A stretch of DNA of 64,000 nt from assembly GCA_936928855.1 (NCBI GenBank), contig CAKZHZ010000049.1, positions 1 to 64,000 of the forward strand, read 5' to 3'. The notes under the pieces were generated by a model. It searched no databases. It was not told where the DNA came from and was given only the letters and a program-made list of their open reading frames with translations. The translations under genes and the position numbers were made by a program. Every line of letters starts with the position of its first letter. Positions within the stretch are counted from its first letter, which is position 1. Shown one piece after another: positions 35,097 through 42,836 of this stretch. Source of the DNA: an uncultured Polycyclovorans sp. (GTDB lineage: Bacteria > Pseudomonadota > Gammaproteobacteria > Nevskiales > Nevskiaceae).

Positions 35097-35459
35097 ATGA
35101 ACACTTCCACCCGAGTCGGTGGGGCCCAGCCGGGCATCCTGACCTTGAACATCAAGGACAAGTCGGCGCTCTACGTGGCGTACATGCCCTTCGTGAAGAA
35201 TGGCGGCCTGTTTATCCCGACCAGCAAGGAATATCGGCTGGGCGACGAAGTGTTCATGCTGCTGACATTGATGGAAGACCCCGAGCGTTTGCCGGTGGCC
35301 GGCAAGGTGGTCTGGGTGACGCCGAAGGCGGCGCAGAACAAGCGCCTGCAGGGCATCGGCGTGCAGTTCAGCAGTCAGGACAATGGCGCCACCCAGAACA
35401 AGATCGAGACGCTACTGGCGGGTGCCCTCGGCGCGGATCGCCCGACCTATACGCTCTGA
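35097..35459 (+). CDS. pilZ: Type IV pilus biogenesis protein PilZ
   Basis: A 120-residue stand-alone PilZ protein, founder type: GILTLNIKDKSALYVAYMPF then NGGLFIPTSKEYRLGDEVF. It lacks the N-terminal RxxxR motif needed to bind c-di-GMP, as true PilZ proteins do, and is thought to act by binding PilB and FimX. The holB-pilZ order is conserved in Pseudomonas and Xanthomonas. Its stop lies 13 bp inside the end of the convergent gene. No other pil gene is in the window. Confidence 0.93.
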   Translation: MNTSTRVGGAQPGILTLNIKDKSALYVAYMPFVKNGGLFIPTSKEYRLGDEVFMLLTLMEDPERLPVAGKVVWVTPKAAQNKRLQGIGVQFSSQDNGATQNKIETLLAGALGADRPTYTL

Positions 35460-36493
35460 GGCGGCAATCCACCGTCCAGCACGCTGGCGCTGAACCCCTT
35501 CTGGGTGAGCACGAATGCGGCGGCCGAGCTGCGACGCCCGCTATCGCAGCAGACGATCCACTGAACCTTGGTGTCGAGCGAGGCCAGTTTCATCCGCAGG
35601 ACGTAGAGCGGCAGATTGAGCGCGCCGGGCAGGCTGCCGGTGGCGAACTCGGTGGGCAGGCGGACATCGAGCCAGCGGGCTTCTCCGCGGGCAACGCGCT
35701 GTTCGGCCTCGGCCAAGGCCACCTTTCGCGCCAGGGGTTCGTTCAGCAGTTGCCGGAAATCCGCTTTTGACAACCGCATCAGGCTGGTGGGCACCATCGC
35801 CGTGACCGTGGCATTGCGCTGCGCTTCGGAAATCAGCGCCTCTTCCCCGAAGCAGCTTCCGGGCTCCAGCTCTGCCAGTTTGATGGGCTTGCCCGCCTTG
35901 GGCTCTCGCGTGACGAGGCAGCGCCCGGACATGATGACGTAGAAGTAATCCCCTTCGGCGCCCTGCTGCACGATCACTTCGCCCGGTTTGGCGTTGACCG
36001 GCTGCATGCGCATGAACATGGCTTGCAGATTGGCCGGCGGCACCATCTGGAAGGTGCGGATCTGCAGCAGCTTGGCCATCCAGTCGTCGCTGTCCTGGCC
36101 GCCACCGAGCTCGGACACCTCGATGGCGCCAGTCTGGTCCCACGTCAGCATGACGTCGAGGAGCCCGGCATCCACCGTCAGGACCTCGACCTCGGTCACG
36201 CACCGCGCCGTCACACGACGGGGGCTCTGATGCGCCAGTCGGTGCTGGCCACTGGCTTCGCCGCCAACGACCCGCGCCAGTGCCTTGTCTGCGGCGTCGA
36301 GCAGGTGCACCTCGCCCTTCAGCAGATACAGCGCCGCACGGGCATCGTCGCCAATCTTGAACAGGGTTTGCCCACGCGGAAGCGTCTGCAACTGAGCCTT
36401 GCGCAACAGGTCGGCCAGCGATTCCGGCTTGAGCGCATTCAGCGGCACCAGGCTGGCGCACAGGGCCGGGTCGATACGGGTGGGGTGGGTCAT
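35447..36493 (-). CDS. Cyclic-nucleotide-binding / rhodanese fusion protein
   Basis: A 348-residue cytoplasmic protein. Residues about 15-125 look like a degenerate cyclic-nucleotide-binding (CNB) domain. Residues about 147-255 are a better CNB domain with the phosphate-binding cassette GSCFGEEALISEAQRNATVT, which keeps the Glu and Arg that contact cAMP/cGMP. Residues about 262-345 form a rhodanese domain with the active-site loop IVCCDSGRRSSAAA. The protein has no helix-turn-helix, kinase or GGDEF domain. It converges on pilZ (13-bp overlap) and follows the Pro-rich protein gene by 98 bp. A cAMP-gated sulfurtransferase or redox/arsenate-type catalysis is possible but unproven. Confidence 0.8.
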   Translation of the reverse strand: MTHPTRIDPALCASLVPLNALKPESLADLLRKAQLQTLPRGQTLFKIGDDARAALYLLKGEVHLLDAADKALARVVGGEASGQHRLAHQSPRRVTARCVTEVEVLTVDAGLLDVMLTWDQTGAIEVSELGGGQDSDDWMAKLLQIRTFQMVPPANLQAMFMRMQPVNAKPGEVIVQQGAEGDYFYVIMSGRCLVTREPKAGKPIKLAELEPGSCFGEEALISEAQRNATVTAMVPTSLMRLSKADFRQLLNEPLARKVALAEAEQRVARGEARWLDVRLPTEFATGSLPGALNLPLYVLRMKLASLDTKVQWIVCCDSGRRSSAAAFVLTQKGFSASVLDGGLPPQSV

Positions 36494-36591
36494 GGCAACA
36501 CGTCCGGGGAGGCCCTGATCAGGCGCCGCGCCTGCACGGCAGGTTCAGCACCTGCCGAACGAGGAAGGCGGCGCGAGGGTTGAGCGGATTC

Positions 36592-37566
36592 TTACCGTAC
36601 ATGAACCAGGCCGCCGAGTGCACGCCCGAGACGGCGCCCCTGGCTGTCCTCCAGGCCGGCGCCAACTTCCACGCGGTACAGCCCGCCCTGTTCAACGGAA
36701 AGCACCAGCATGGCGTTGTTCTCGCGACTGACCTGCCATTGCCCATTGACGATGGCACCACTGTGATCGGTCACCTTGATATTTGCATCGGCGCTGCGAC
36801 CGTCCGCCACCGTGCCACTCAGGAGCAGGACGATGGCCGGGTCGAAGGCGGCAGAACCGGCAAAGACGATATTCAGGCCCTCTGCGGTGCGTGCGTCAGC
36901 CCACCAGGCCTCCAGCGCCGCCGCAGTGGGGGACGGCACGGTGGGCGTTGGGGCGACGGGCGACGGGCGCGGCGTGGGTCCAGCGGTCGGTTGTGGCGGA
37001 GGTGAGGGCTGTGCCGTGGGGGGCGGGAGAGGCGTCGGCGCGACACTCGCGGCGGGTGTCTCCTGCTCCTGCGCGCGATCCGCATCGGCCGTGCCGGCCG
37101 CAGCAGTGGAGACCGGCGTGGGGGGCGGCACATCTGTGGCGGCCGGCGCCGGCGTTGCCGGGGCGGCGGCCGAGGGGGGCGCTGATGTTGGCGAAATCGA
37201 AGCGGCGGTGACCGGCGCATCGGCATCGTCCGGCAGCGCGGGCGCCGGCGCGGCGGAAGGCTCGACGGTCAGCGCGGGTGCCGTTTCCATTGGCGCGGTC
37301 GTGGGCGTGGTGCTGGCGGCCATGTCCTCCGACAAGGGGGCGTCGCCGGCTGGCGCAGCCTTGATGACTTCGCCGTCGTCGGCCACCAGACGGGCATCCG
37401 ACGGCATTGGCGCCGGCGAAAGCGGGCGTTGCATGACGCGATCCAGCGGCGAGGTGGTAGGGGTTTGAACACGTTCGTCGTGCCCGTGAGGAAACAGCAA
37501 TTCCAGCCCATAGGCCACGCCCAGGGCCGTCGCGATGGCGGCAACGGTCATCACCAGTGCTTTCAT
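36592..37566 (-). CDS. Exported or membrane-anchored protein with long Pro/Thr/Ala-rich linker
   Basis: A 324-residue protein. The N-terminus MKALVMTVAAIATALGVAYG is a signal peptide or anchor. Residues about 30-225 are low-complexity (Pro, Ala, Thr, Ser), including PPPTAQPSPPPQPTAGPTPR. A folded-looking domain follows at about 226-324 (ALEAWWADARTAEGLNIVFA, then NGQWQVSRENNAMLVLSVEQ). I do not recognise that domain. Because the linker DNA is repetitive, slippage or an assembly error is possible, although the frame is intact. It may carry a cell-surface or periplasmic domain on a stalk. It is divergent from the two-domain fabG gene. Confidence 0.65.
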   Translation of the reverse strand: MKALVMTVAAIATALGVAYGLELLFPHGHDERVQTPTTSPLDRVMQRPLSPAPMPSDARLVADDGEVIKAAPAGDAPLSEDMAASTTPTTAPMETAPALTVEPSAAPAPALPDDADAPVTAASISPTSAPPSAAAPATPAPAATDVPPPTPVSTAAAGTADADRAQEQETPAASVAPTPLPPPTAQPSPPPQPTAGPTPRPSPVAPTPTVPSPTAAALEAWWADARTAEGLNIVFAGSAAFDPAIVLLLSGTVADGRSADANIKVTDHSGAIVNGQWQVSRENNAMLVLSVEQGGLYRVEVGAGLEDSQGRRLGRALGGLVHVR

Positions 37567-37794
37567 GGTGTCCTGATCTCCCCTGTCATTCGTCGCTCCG
37601 CAGGGTTCTAGTTGATTGGGTGTTCGGCGGATCTTCCCGCCGGGACACTATCTTGGATGCCTTCCGGATCGTCAATGACAATCCCGACCGGATGTCCGGC
37701 CCGGAAGTCGTGCGCGGCCGCGGGGGGCTTGCGATAATGCGCGCCATCGGCTGTCGCAACAGCCCATCTATCGTTATTGAATCGAGGATTTCCG

Positions 37795-39219
37795 ATGTCG
37801 GACCGCTACCTGGAATTCACCCAGTCATCCTTCGGGCGCACGCTGTCGGGCCTGCTGGGCCTGCCGCAGCCGCCGCGTCTCAAGCGCGCCAAGGCGGCCT
37901 GGGCGCCGCAGCCACTGGAAGGTGGATTCGCACTGGTGGGGGCTTCGGCGTCTGCGCAACTCCTCAAGCCCCTGCTGAAAACCCTGGATGGTATGGGGGC
38001 GGCCTTGCGGATCGTGCCCGAGCACAGCGGCCTTGCGGCTGTAAAGGCGGCTGCCCAGGCACAGAAACTCCCACTCGCCGGTGAACCGGCCAAGGGCGCC
38101 GGCGAACCCGCCAGTGGCGTTGTGGTGTTCGATGCCAGCGGTATCGACAGCGTCGGCGACCTGCGGGCGCTTTATGACTTTTTCAACCCGTTGGTGCCGG
38201 CGCTGCCTGCCGGTGCCCGCGTTGTGATCCTGGCCCGCGCGGTAGCGGCGGCAGAAGGGGTGAAGGCGAAGACCTGCTCCAGCGCACTACGCGGTTTCCT
38301 TCGGTCACTGGCCAAGGAGGTCGGGCGCAAGGGCATCACCGTCAACCTCGTCGATGTGGGCGAGGGCGGTGACAGCCAGATTGATGCACCGCTGCGGTTC
38401 TTGCTGACCGAGCACTCGGCGTTCGTCACCGGGCAGGTCTTGCCGGTTGTGGGTGGCCAGGGCAAGGCACTGGCGCTTGCCGGCTCGCTGAGCGGCAAGG
38501 TCGCCCTGGTGACCGGCGCTGCCCGGGGCATCGGCGCCTCCATTGCGGAGACGCTGGCCCGCGAAGGCGCGCAGGTGATCGGGCTGGACCATCCCAGCCA
38601 GGAAGGCGCACTGGGTGAGACCATGGGCCGTATCGGCGGCCGCGGCCTGGCGCTGGACGTGACCGCACCCGATGCTGCCGAGCGCATTGCCGCAGAGGTG
38701 AGCCGGCACTACAAGGGACTGGATGTCGTGGTCCATAACGCGGGTGTGACCCGCGACAAGATGATCCGCAATATGCCCCCGCATTTCTGGGACATGGTGC
38801 TGAACATCAACCTGGGCGCCATTGTCGATATCACTGAAGGGCTGACGGAGCGCAAGGTGCTTAACGACAAGGTGCGCGTGGTGTGCATCTCCTCGATTGG
38901 GGGCATTGCCGGGAACGCCGGTCAGACCAATTACGGCGCGACCAAGGCGGGTGTGATCGGCTACGTGGCGGCAATGGCCGACACCCTGGCCGAACGCGGC
39001 GGTGCCATCAATGCGGTGGCGCCCGGGTTCATCGAAACCGCCATGACTGCTGCGATGCCGGTGGGGCCGCGCGAAGTCGGGCGCCGCCTGGCGTCGCTGG
39101 GGCAGGGTGGACAGCCACAGGACATTGCCGAAGCCGTGACCTTCCTGGCTTCGGGCGCGGCGGCCGGTGTCAACGGCACGACCCTGCGCGTCTGCGGACA
39201 GAACTTTGTCGGCGCCTGA
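37795..39219 (+). CDS. High-molecular-weight 3-oxoacyl-ACP reductase (FabG4-like)
   Basis: A 474-residue two-domain SDR. Residues 1-about 220 form an N-terminal Rossmann-like domain without catalytic residues, as in mycobacterial FabG4 and its proteobacterial counterparts. Residues about 230-474 form an active SDR: LVTGAARGIGASIAETLARE, then HNAGVTRDKMIRNMPPHFWD, then CISSIGGIAGNAGQTNYGAT with the following KAGV. It probably reduces 3-ketoacyl-CoA or -ACP, perhaps for beta-oxidation or polyhydroxyalkanoate. The ATG at 37795 has a GAGGA box six bases upstream. Its 3' end overlaps ribA by up to 53 bp depending on the ribA start. Confidence 0.9.
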   Translation: MSDRYLEFTQSSFGRTLSGLLGLPQPPRLKRAKAAWAPQPLEGGFALVGASASAQLLKPLLKTLDGMGAALRIVPEHSGLAAVKAAAQAQKLPLAGEPAKGAGEPASGVVVFDASGIDSVGDLRALYDFFNPLVPALPAGARVVILARAVAAAEGVKAKTCSSALRGFLRSLAKEVGRKGITVNLVDVGEGGDSQIDAPLRFLLTEHSAFVTGQVLPVVGGQGKALALAGSLSGKVALVTGAARGIGASIAETLAREGAQVIGLDHPSQEGALGETMGRIGGRGLALDVTAPDAAERIAAEVSRHYKGLDVVVHNAGVTRDKMIRNMPPHFWDMVLNINLGAIVDITEGLTERKVLNDKVRVVCISSIGGIAGNAGQTNYGATKAGVIGYVAAMADTLAERGGAINAVAPGFIETAMTAAMPVGPREVGRRLASLGQGGQPQDIAEAVTFLASGAAAGVNGTTLRVCGQNFVGA

Positions 39220-39835
39220 AACCGGCCTCCCGGCGGCGGGCCAGTTGCTGCGGATCGCGGAATCCAGGCTGCCCACACGTCACGGCGTTTTTCGCATCGC
39301 GGTGTTCCGCTCAGATGATGGCAAGGAGCACGTGGTGCTGGCGATGGGCGATCTCAGTGGCGAGCCGCCGCTGATCCGCCTGCATTCGGAATGCCTCACA
39401 GGCGATGCCCTCTACTCGTTGCGGTGCGATTGTGGCGCGCAACTGGAGGGCGCGCTGGAGCGCATCGCGGCTGAAGGACGTGGCGCAGTGCTGTACCTCC
39501 GACAGGAGGGTCGCGGCATCGGCCTGGGAAACAAGATCCGCGCCTATGCGCTACAGGATGACGGTGCGGATACGGTGGAGGCCAACCATCAACTCGGCTT
39601 TCCTGCGGATGCCCGGGATTTCGGCTTGGCGGTGGAACTGCTCCGACATCTGGGACTGGGGCGGATTCGCCTGATGACCAACAATCCGCGCAAGCTTGAC
39701 CAGCTGCGCGAAGCCGGCGTCGAGATCGTGGCACGGGTGCCACTCAATCCCGGCCTGAACCCCCACAATGAGGCGTATCTGGCCACCAAGGCGCGCAAGC
39801 TGGGGCACATGCTGGACGATCCATCTGCCGAGTGA
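39206..39835 (+). CDS. ribA: GTP cyclohydrolase II
   Basis: About 210 residues of the first riboflavin-pathway enzyme, which opens GTP to 2,5-diamino-6-ribosylamino-pyrimidinone phosphate. The zinc cysteines are in HSECLTGDALYSLRCDCGAQ. YLRQEGRGIGLGNKIRAYAL and LMTNNPRKLDQLREAGVEIV complete the signature. No ATG start is available: GTG 39167, TTG 39206 and TTG 39245 are the options. TTG 39206 has GCGGA upstream; TTG 39245 fits E. coli RibA best. It is followed by pyrD. The start assignment is tentative. Confidence 0.9.
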   Translation: MSAPETGLPAAGQLLRIAESRLPTRHGVFRIAVFRSDDGKEHVVLAMGDLSGEPPLIRLHSECLTGDALYSLRCDCGAQLEGALERIAAEGRGAVLYLRQEGRGIGLGNKIRAYALQDDGADTVEANHQLGFPADARDFGLAVELLRHLGLGRIRLMTNNPRKLDQLREAGVEIVARVPLNPGLNPHNEAYLATKARKLGHMLDDPSAE

Positions 39836-39840
39836 AACCC

Positions 39841-40857
39841 ATGCTCTATTCACTGGCCCGTAGCGCATTGTTTCAACTGGATGCCGAGCGGGCACATGAG
39901 CTGACACTGGCCTGCTTCCAGCGGGCTCCGCGAATCAGCACATTGCCGTTCGCCCGGGCTGCGGTGGACGATCCGGTGACCCTGATGGGGCTCCAGTTTC
40001 CCAATCGTGTCGGGCTTGCCGCCGGGCTCGACAAGAACGGCGAGTGCCTGCGCGCCTGGGCGCGTCTCGGATTCGGTTTTGTCGAAGTCGGGACGGTGAC
40101 GCCCCGACCACAGCCCGGCAATCCCCGTCCCCGCATGTTCCGGCTGCCTGATGAGCAGGCGCTGATCAACCGCCTGGGGTTCAACAACAAGGGGGTGGAT
40201 CACCTCTTGAGGTCGGTTGCCGCATCCGGTTATGACGGCATTCTCGGCATCAACATCGGCAAGAATTTCGACACACCGAATGAGCGCGCCGAGGATGACT
40301 ATCGCCTCTGCCTGGAGAAGGTCTACAGCGCCGCCAGCTATGTGACGGTCAATATCTCCAGTCCGAACACCCGCAACCTTCGGGATCTTCAGGCGGATGA
40401 GCCCCTGCGGCGGCTGCTGGCGGCGCTGCAGCAGACACGCAGTGCGCTGGCGGACCGGTACGGCCGGCACGTCCCGGTGCTGGTGAAACTGGCGCCCGAT
40501 ATGTCGCCGGAGTTGCTGACCCGTACGGCCAAGGTGGTGCAGGACAGTGGCATGGACGGCCTGATTGCCACCAACACCACGGTCGAGCGCCCAGGCCTGG
40601 AGGGCAGTCGCTGGATTGACGAGGCCGGCGGTCTGTCGGGGCGCCCACTGGCCCCGCTGGCGGAACGCGCGATGCAGGTGGTCCGCGCAGCCGTTGGGCC
40701 GGATTTCCCTGTCATGGGTGTCGGCGGAGTCGACTCCGCAGCCATGGCCCACGCGCGGCGCCAGGCTGGGGCAGACCTGCTGCAGGTCTATACCGGCTTT
40801 ATCTATCGCGGCCCCGCGCTGGTGCACGAGGCTGCAAGCGCTGCAGCGTCGCTGTAG
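39841..40857 (+). CDS. pyrD: Dihydroorotate dehydrogenase (quinone), class 2
   Basis: A 338-residue membrane-associated flavoenzyme that oxidises dihydroorotate with quinone in pyrimidine synthesis. The N-terminal amphipathic region MLYSLARSALFQLDAERAHE aligns with E. coli PyrD from its first Met. GLAAGLDKNGECLRAWARLG, the catalytic Ser in NISSPNTRNL, and GVGGVDSA with the downstream LLQVYTGFIYRGP phosphate-binding loop are present. A GTG at 39832 overlapping the ribA stop is an alternative start three codons earlier. It is cotranscribed with ribA. Confidence 0.95.
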   Translation: MLYSLARSALFQLDAERAHELTLACFQRAPRISTLPFARAAVDDPVTLMGLQFPNRVGLAAGLDKNGECLRAWARLGFGFVEVGTVTPRPQPGNPRPRMFRLPDEQALINRLGFNNKGVDHLLRSVAASGYDGILGINIGKNFDTPNERAEDDYRLCLEKVYSAASYVTVNISSPNTRNLRDLQADEPLRRLLAALQQTRSALADRYGRHVPVLVKLAPDMSPELLTRTAKVVQDSGMDGLIATNTTVERPGLEGSRWIDEAGGLSGRPLAPLAERAMQVVRAAVGPDFPVMGVGGVDSAAMAHARRQAGADLLQVYTGFIYRGPALVHEAASAAASL

Positions 40858-40964
40858 CCGCTGCCGGTTGCGCGTCTTCCGGCGGATGATTACATTGCTG
40901 TAACACGAGACGCGTAAAATCGCGCGATTCAAAAATCAACCATAAGCAGCCTAGGGAAGTTCTC

Positions 40965-42092
40965 ATGAAGCGCATGGCAGTCCGGGCCCTGACGTCGGCC
41001 CTCGTCATCTGTTCTGGTTCCGCCATGGCGGAACACGCCGCCGTACCGGCATCGCCCTACCTCGGAGCGCAGTACGCTTTCGAAATCAATGATAGTGATC
41101 GTCGATCCGACAACGGACACGGTTTTCAGATCACCTTTGGCATGCCACTGTTCGATCTGGAGCATTACACGACGGAGCTGTCGTTCTATGCCGTCGGCCG
41201 TGAGCGTGACATCGACGGCAGCGACGATTATCAGAATGCACTGAGCCTCGACATCCTGCGGCACTTTGGAAGCTTCGGATGGCCGGATGCCATGGGCGGC
41301 GTGATCCCCAGTTTCCAGCCGTTCGTGCTGCTGGGCGCAGCCCTTGTCGAGGAAGACGTGGCCGGTGACAACCACTACCACGCGGGCGCGAATGTGGGCG
41401 CCGGGGCGCTGTTCGACCTCGGCTATCGCGGGCTGGCCCTGCGCACCGAGGCGCGTCTGCTGGCGCAGTTCAATGATCGCTCGGTGACCACCGAAGATGC
41501 GCTTTTCGACTACCGCCTGATGGTGGGCCTGCAGGCCCCGCTGACCATCTTCTTCCCGGCCACGGCGGAAGCCGCGCCCGTGCCGGCGGCTCCCGAATGC
41601 GAAGTGGCGGTGGTGGATCCGGAGACCGGCCGCAGTGACTGTGATGTTGACTCCGACTACGACGGTGTGGCCGATGCCATCGACGAGTGCCCTGGCACAC
41701 TGCCAGGTACCGTGGTGGACCCGAAAGGCTGCCCGGTCGAGCTGACGGCCCAGGTCATCAAGGGTGTGAACTTCGAAACCGACTCTGCGGTGCTGCTGAC
41801 CGATTCCAAAGCCATTCTGGACGAGACCGCCAAGTCGCTGATGGCGATGCAGGATCCGAACTTGCTGGTGGAAATTGGCGGTCATACTGACCCCATCGGA
41901 ACCCGGGACTACAATCTGAAGTTGTCCCAGCAGCGCGCCGAGGCCGTTCGCCAGTACCTGATCAGCAAGGGCGTGCCGGCGGAACAGCTGAAGGCCCAGG
42001 GCTACGGCGAAAGCCAGCCGGTTGCCGACAACGAGTCCGACGAAGGCCGGGCGCGTAACCGCCGAGTGGAATTCCGCATTATCCTGCGCTGA
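40965..42092 (+). CDS. OmpA family outer-membrane protein with TSP3 linker
   Basis: A 375-residue outer-membrane protein. A signal peptide ends at about GSAMA (residue 22). Residues about 30-190 form a beta-barrel (repeated alternating strands, ending MVGLQAPLTIFF). A short acidic thrombospondin type 3 (TSP3)-like linker (CDVDSDYDGVADAIDECPGT) probably binds calcium. The C-terminal OmpA/Pal peptidoglycan-binding domain follows, including IGGHTDPIGTRDYNLKLSQQ and RARNRRVEFRI. A TAAAAT box at 40915-40920 may be its -10. A strong terminator follows. It gives structural support and may be an adhesin or porin; the closest named type would be OprF-like. Confidence 0.9.
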   Translation: MKRMAVRALTSALVICSGSAMAEHAAVPASPYLGAQYAFEINDSDRRSDNGHGFQITFGMPLFDLEHYTTELSFYAVGRERDIDGSDDYQNALSLDILRHFGSFGWPDAMGGVIPSFQPFVLLGAALVEEDVAGDNHYHAGANVGAGALFDLGYRGLALRTEARLLAQFNDRSVTTEDALFDYRLMVGLQAPLTIFFPATAEAAPVPAAPECEVAVVDPETGRSDCDVDSDYDGVADAIDECPGTLPGTVVDPKGCPVELTAQVIKGVNFETDSAVLLTDSKAILDETAKSLMAMQDPNLLVEIGGHTDPIGTRDYNLKLSQQRAEAVRQYLISKGVPAEQLKAQGYGESQPVADNESDEGRARNRRVEFRIILR

Positions 42093-42104
42093 GCCGGTAT
42101 CATC

Positions 42105-42135
42105 GAAAGCCCGCGGCCGTCGCCGCGGGCTTTTT
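42105..42135 (+). terminator. Rho-independent terminator after the OmpA-family gene
   Basis: A nine-base stem GCCCGCGGC/GCCGCGGGC with a CGTC loop is followed by TTTTTT (42130-42135). AAA on the 5' side could extend the stem. Confidence 0.9.
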
Positions 42136-42158
42136 TATGTCCGATTGCAACCGTTGCC

Positions 42159-42371
42159 GTGTCCTCTGAATCCGACTCCCGCGTATCCGTCGTCGCTTCG
42201 CCCTGTATCGGGTACTGCCAGCTCGGGGGGGATGCGGTGTGCGAAGGCTGTGGGCGGCATCTGGACGAAATCGCGCGGTGGTCTCAGGCCGATGCGGACG
42301 AACAACAGGCCATCGTGATCCGCGCAGCGGCACGACGCGCCGCCCAGCTGGATCCAAACGGAGCCCCTTGA
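42159..42371 (+). CDS. DUF1289 family protein
   Basis: A 70-residue protein with the DUF1289 signature: SPCIGYCQLGGDAVCEGCGR then HLDEIARWSQADADEQ. The cysteine pattern C-x3-C...C-x2-C suggests a small zinc or Fe-S site. It starts at GTG 42159 and its stop shares one base with the next start (TGATG), so it is coupled to the thioesterase. Function unknown. Confidence 0.85.
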   Translation: MSSESDSRVSVVASPCIGYCQLGGDAVCEGCGRHLDEIARWSQADADEQQAIVIRAAARRAAQLDPNGAP

Positions 42372-42817
42372 TGAGCCGTCAATATCCCACTCGCGAGCAG
42401 TTCGGTTTTTTCCACAGGATCCCGACGCGCTGGTCTGATCACGACCAACTCGATCACGTCAACAACACCCGGTTCTTCACCTTCGACGAGGATGCCCGAC
42501 TCGCGTATTTTCAGGCGCTCTGGCAGGACGATCCGAAGTTCTGGAAACAGTACGGTTTCATCCTGGCGCACCTGCAGTGCGATTTCGTGGCCCAGTTGCG
42601 GCATCCCGCCACGGTTGAAATCGGTTTTCGTGTTGCCAGGCTTGGAGGCAGCAGCATTCACACCGAAGCCGCCATGTTTGATGGTGACCGCCTGGTGGCG
42701 GTCACACGTGGCATTGTGGTGTGGTTCGACTACAGCGCACAGAAGCCGATCCCGATTCCGGACAGCGTACGTACCGCCATCGGTGCGCGGGAGCCGCTGA
42801 AACCCGACGGCCTGTAG
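42371..42817 (+). CDS. Acyl-CoA thioesterase (4HBT/YbgC-like hotdog)
   Basis: A 148-residue hotdog protein. RIPTRWSDHDQLDHVNNTRF is the 4-hydroxybenzoyl-CoA thioesterase/FadM-like active-site segment (RWSDxDxxxHVNN). FILAHLQCDFVAQLRHPATV and GIVVWFDYSAQKPIPIPD complete the family pattern. It probably hydrolyses acyl-CoA esters. It is coupled to the upstream DUF1289 gene and convergent with purB (19-bp gap). Confidence 0.88.
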   Translation: MSRQYPTREQFGFFHRIPTRWSDHDQLDHVNNTRFFTFDEDARLAYFQALWQDDPKFWKQYGFILAHLQCDFVAQLRHPATVEIGFRVARLGGSSIHTEAAMFDGDRLVAVTRGIVVWFDYSAQKPIPIPDSVRTAIGAREPLKPDGL

Positions 42818-42836
42818 CCCGCCCAGGGTCGCTGTT

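Noticed and set aside
36776..37468. Tandem-repeat-like or CRISPR-like pattern in the Pro-rich gene
   Set aside because: The repetition is simple codon-level GGC/GTG/GCG redundancy of a Pro/Ala/Thr linker with no fixed repeat unit or spacers.
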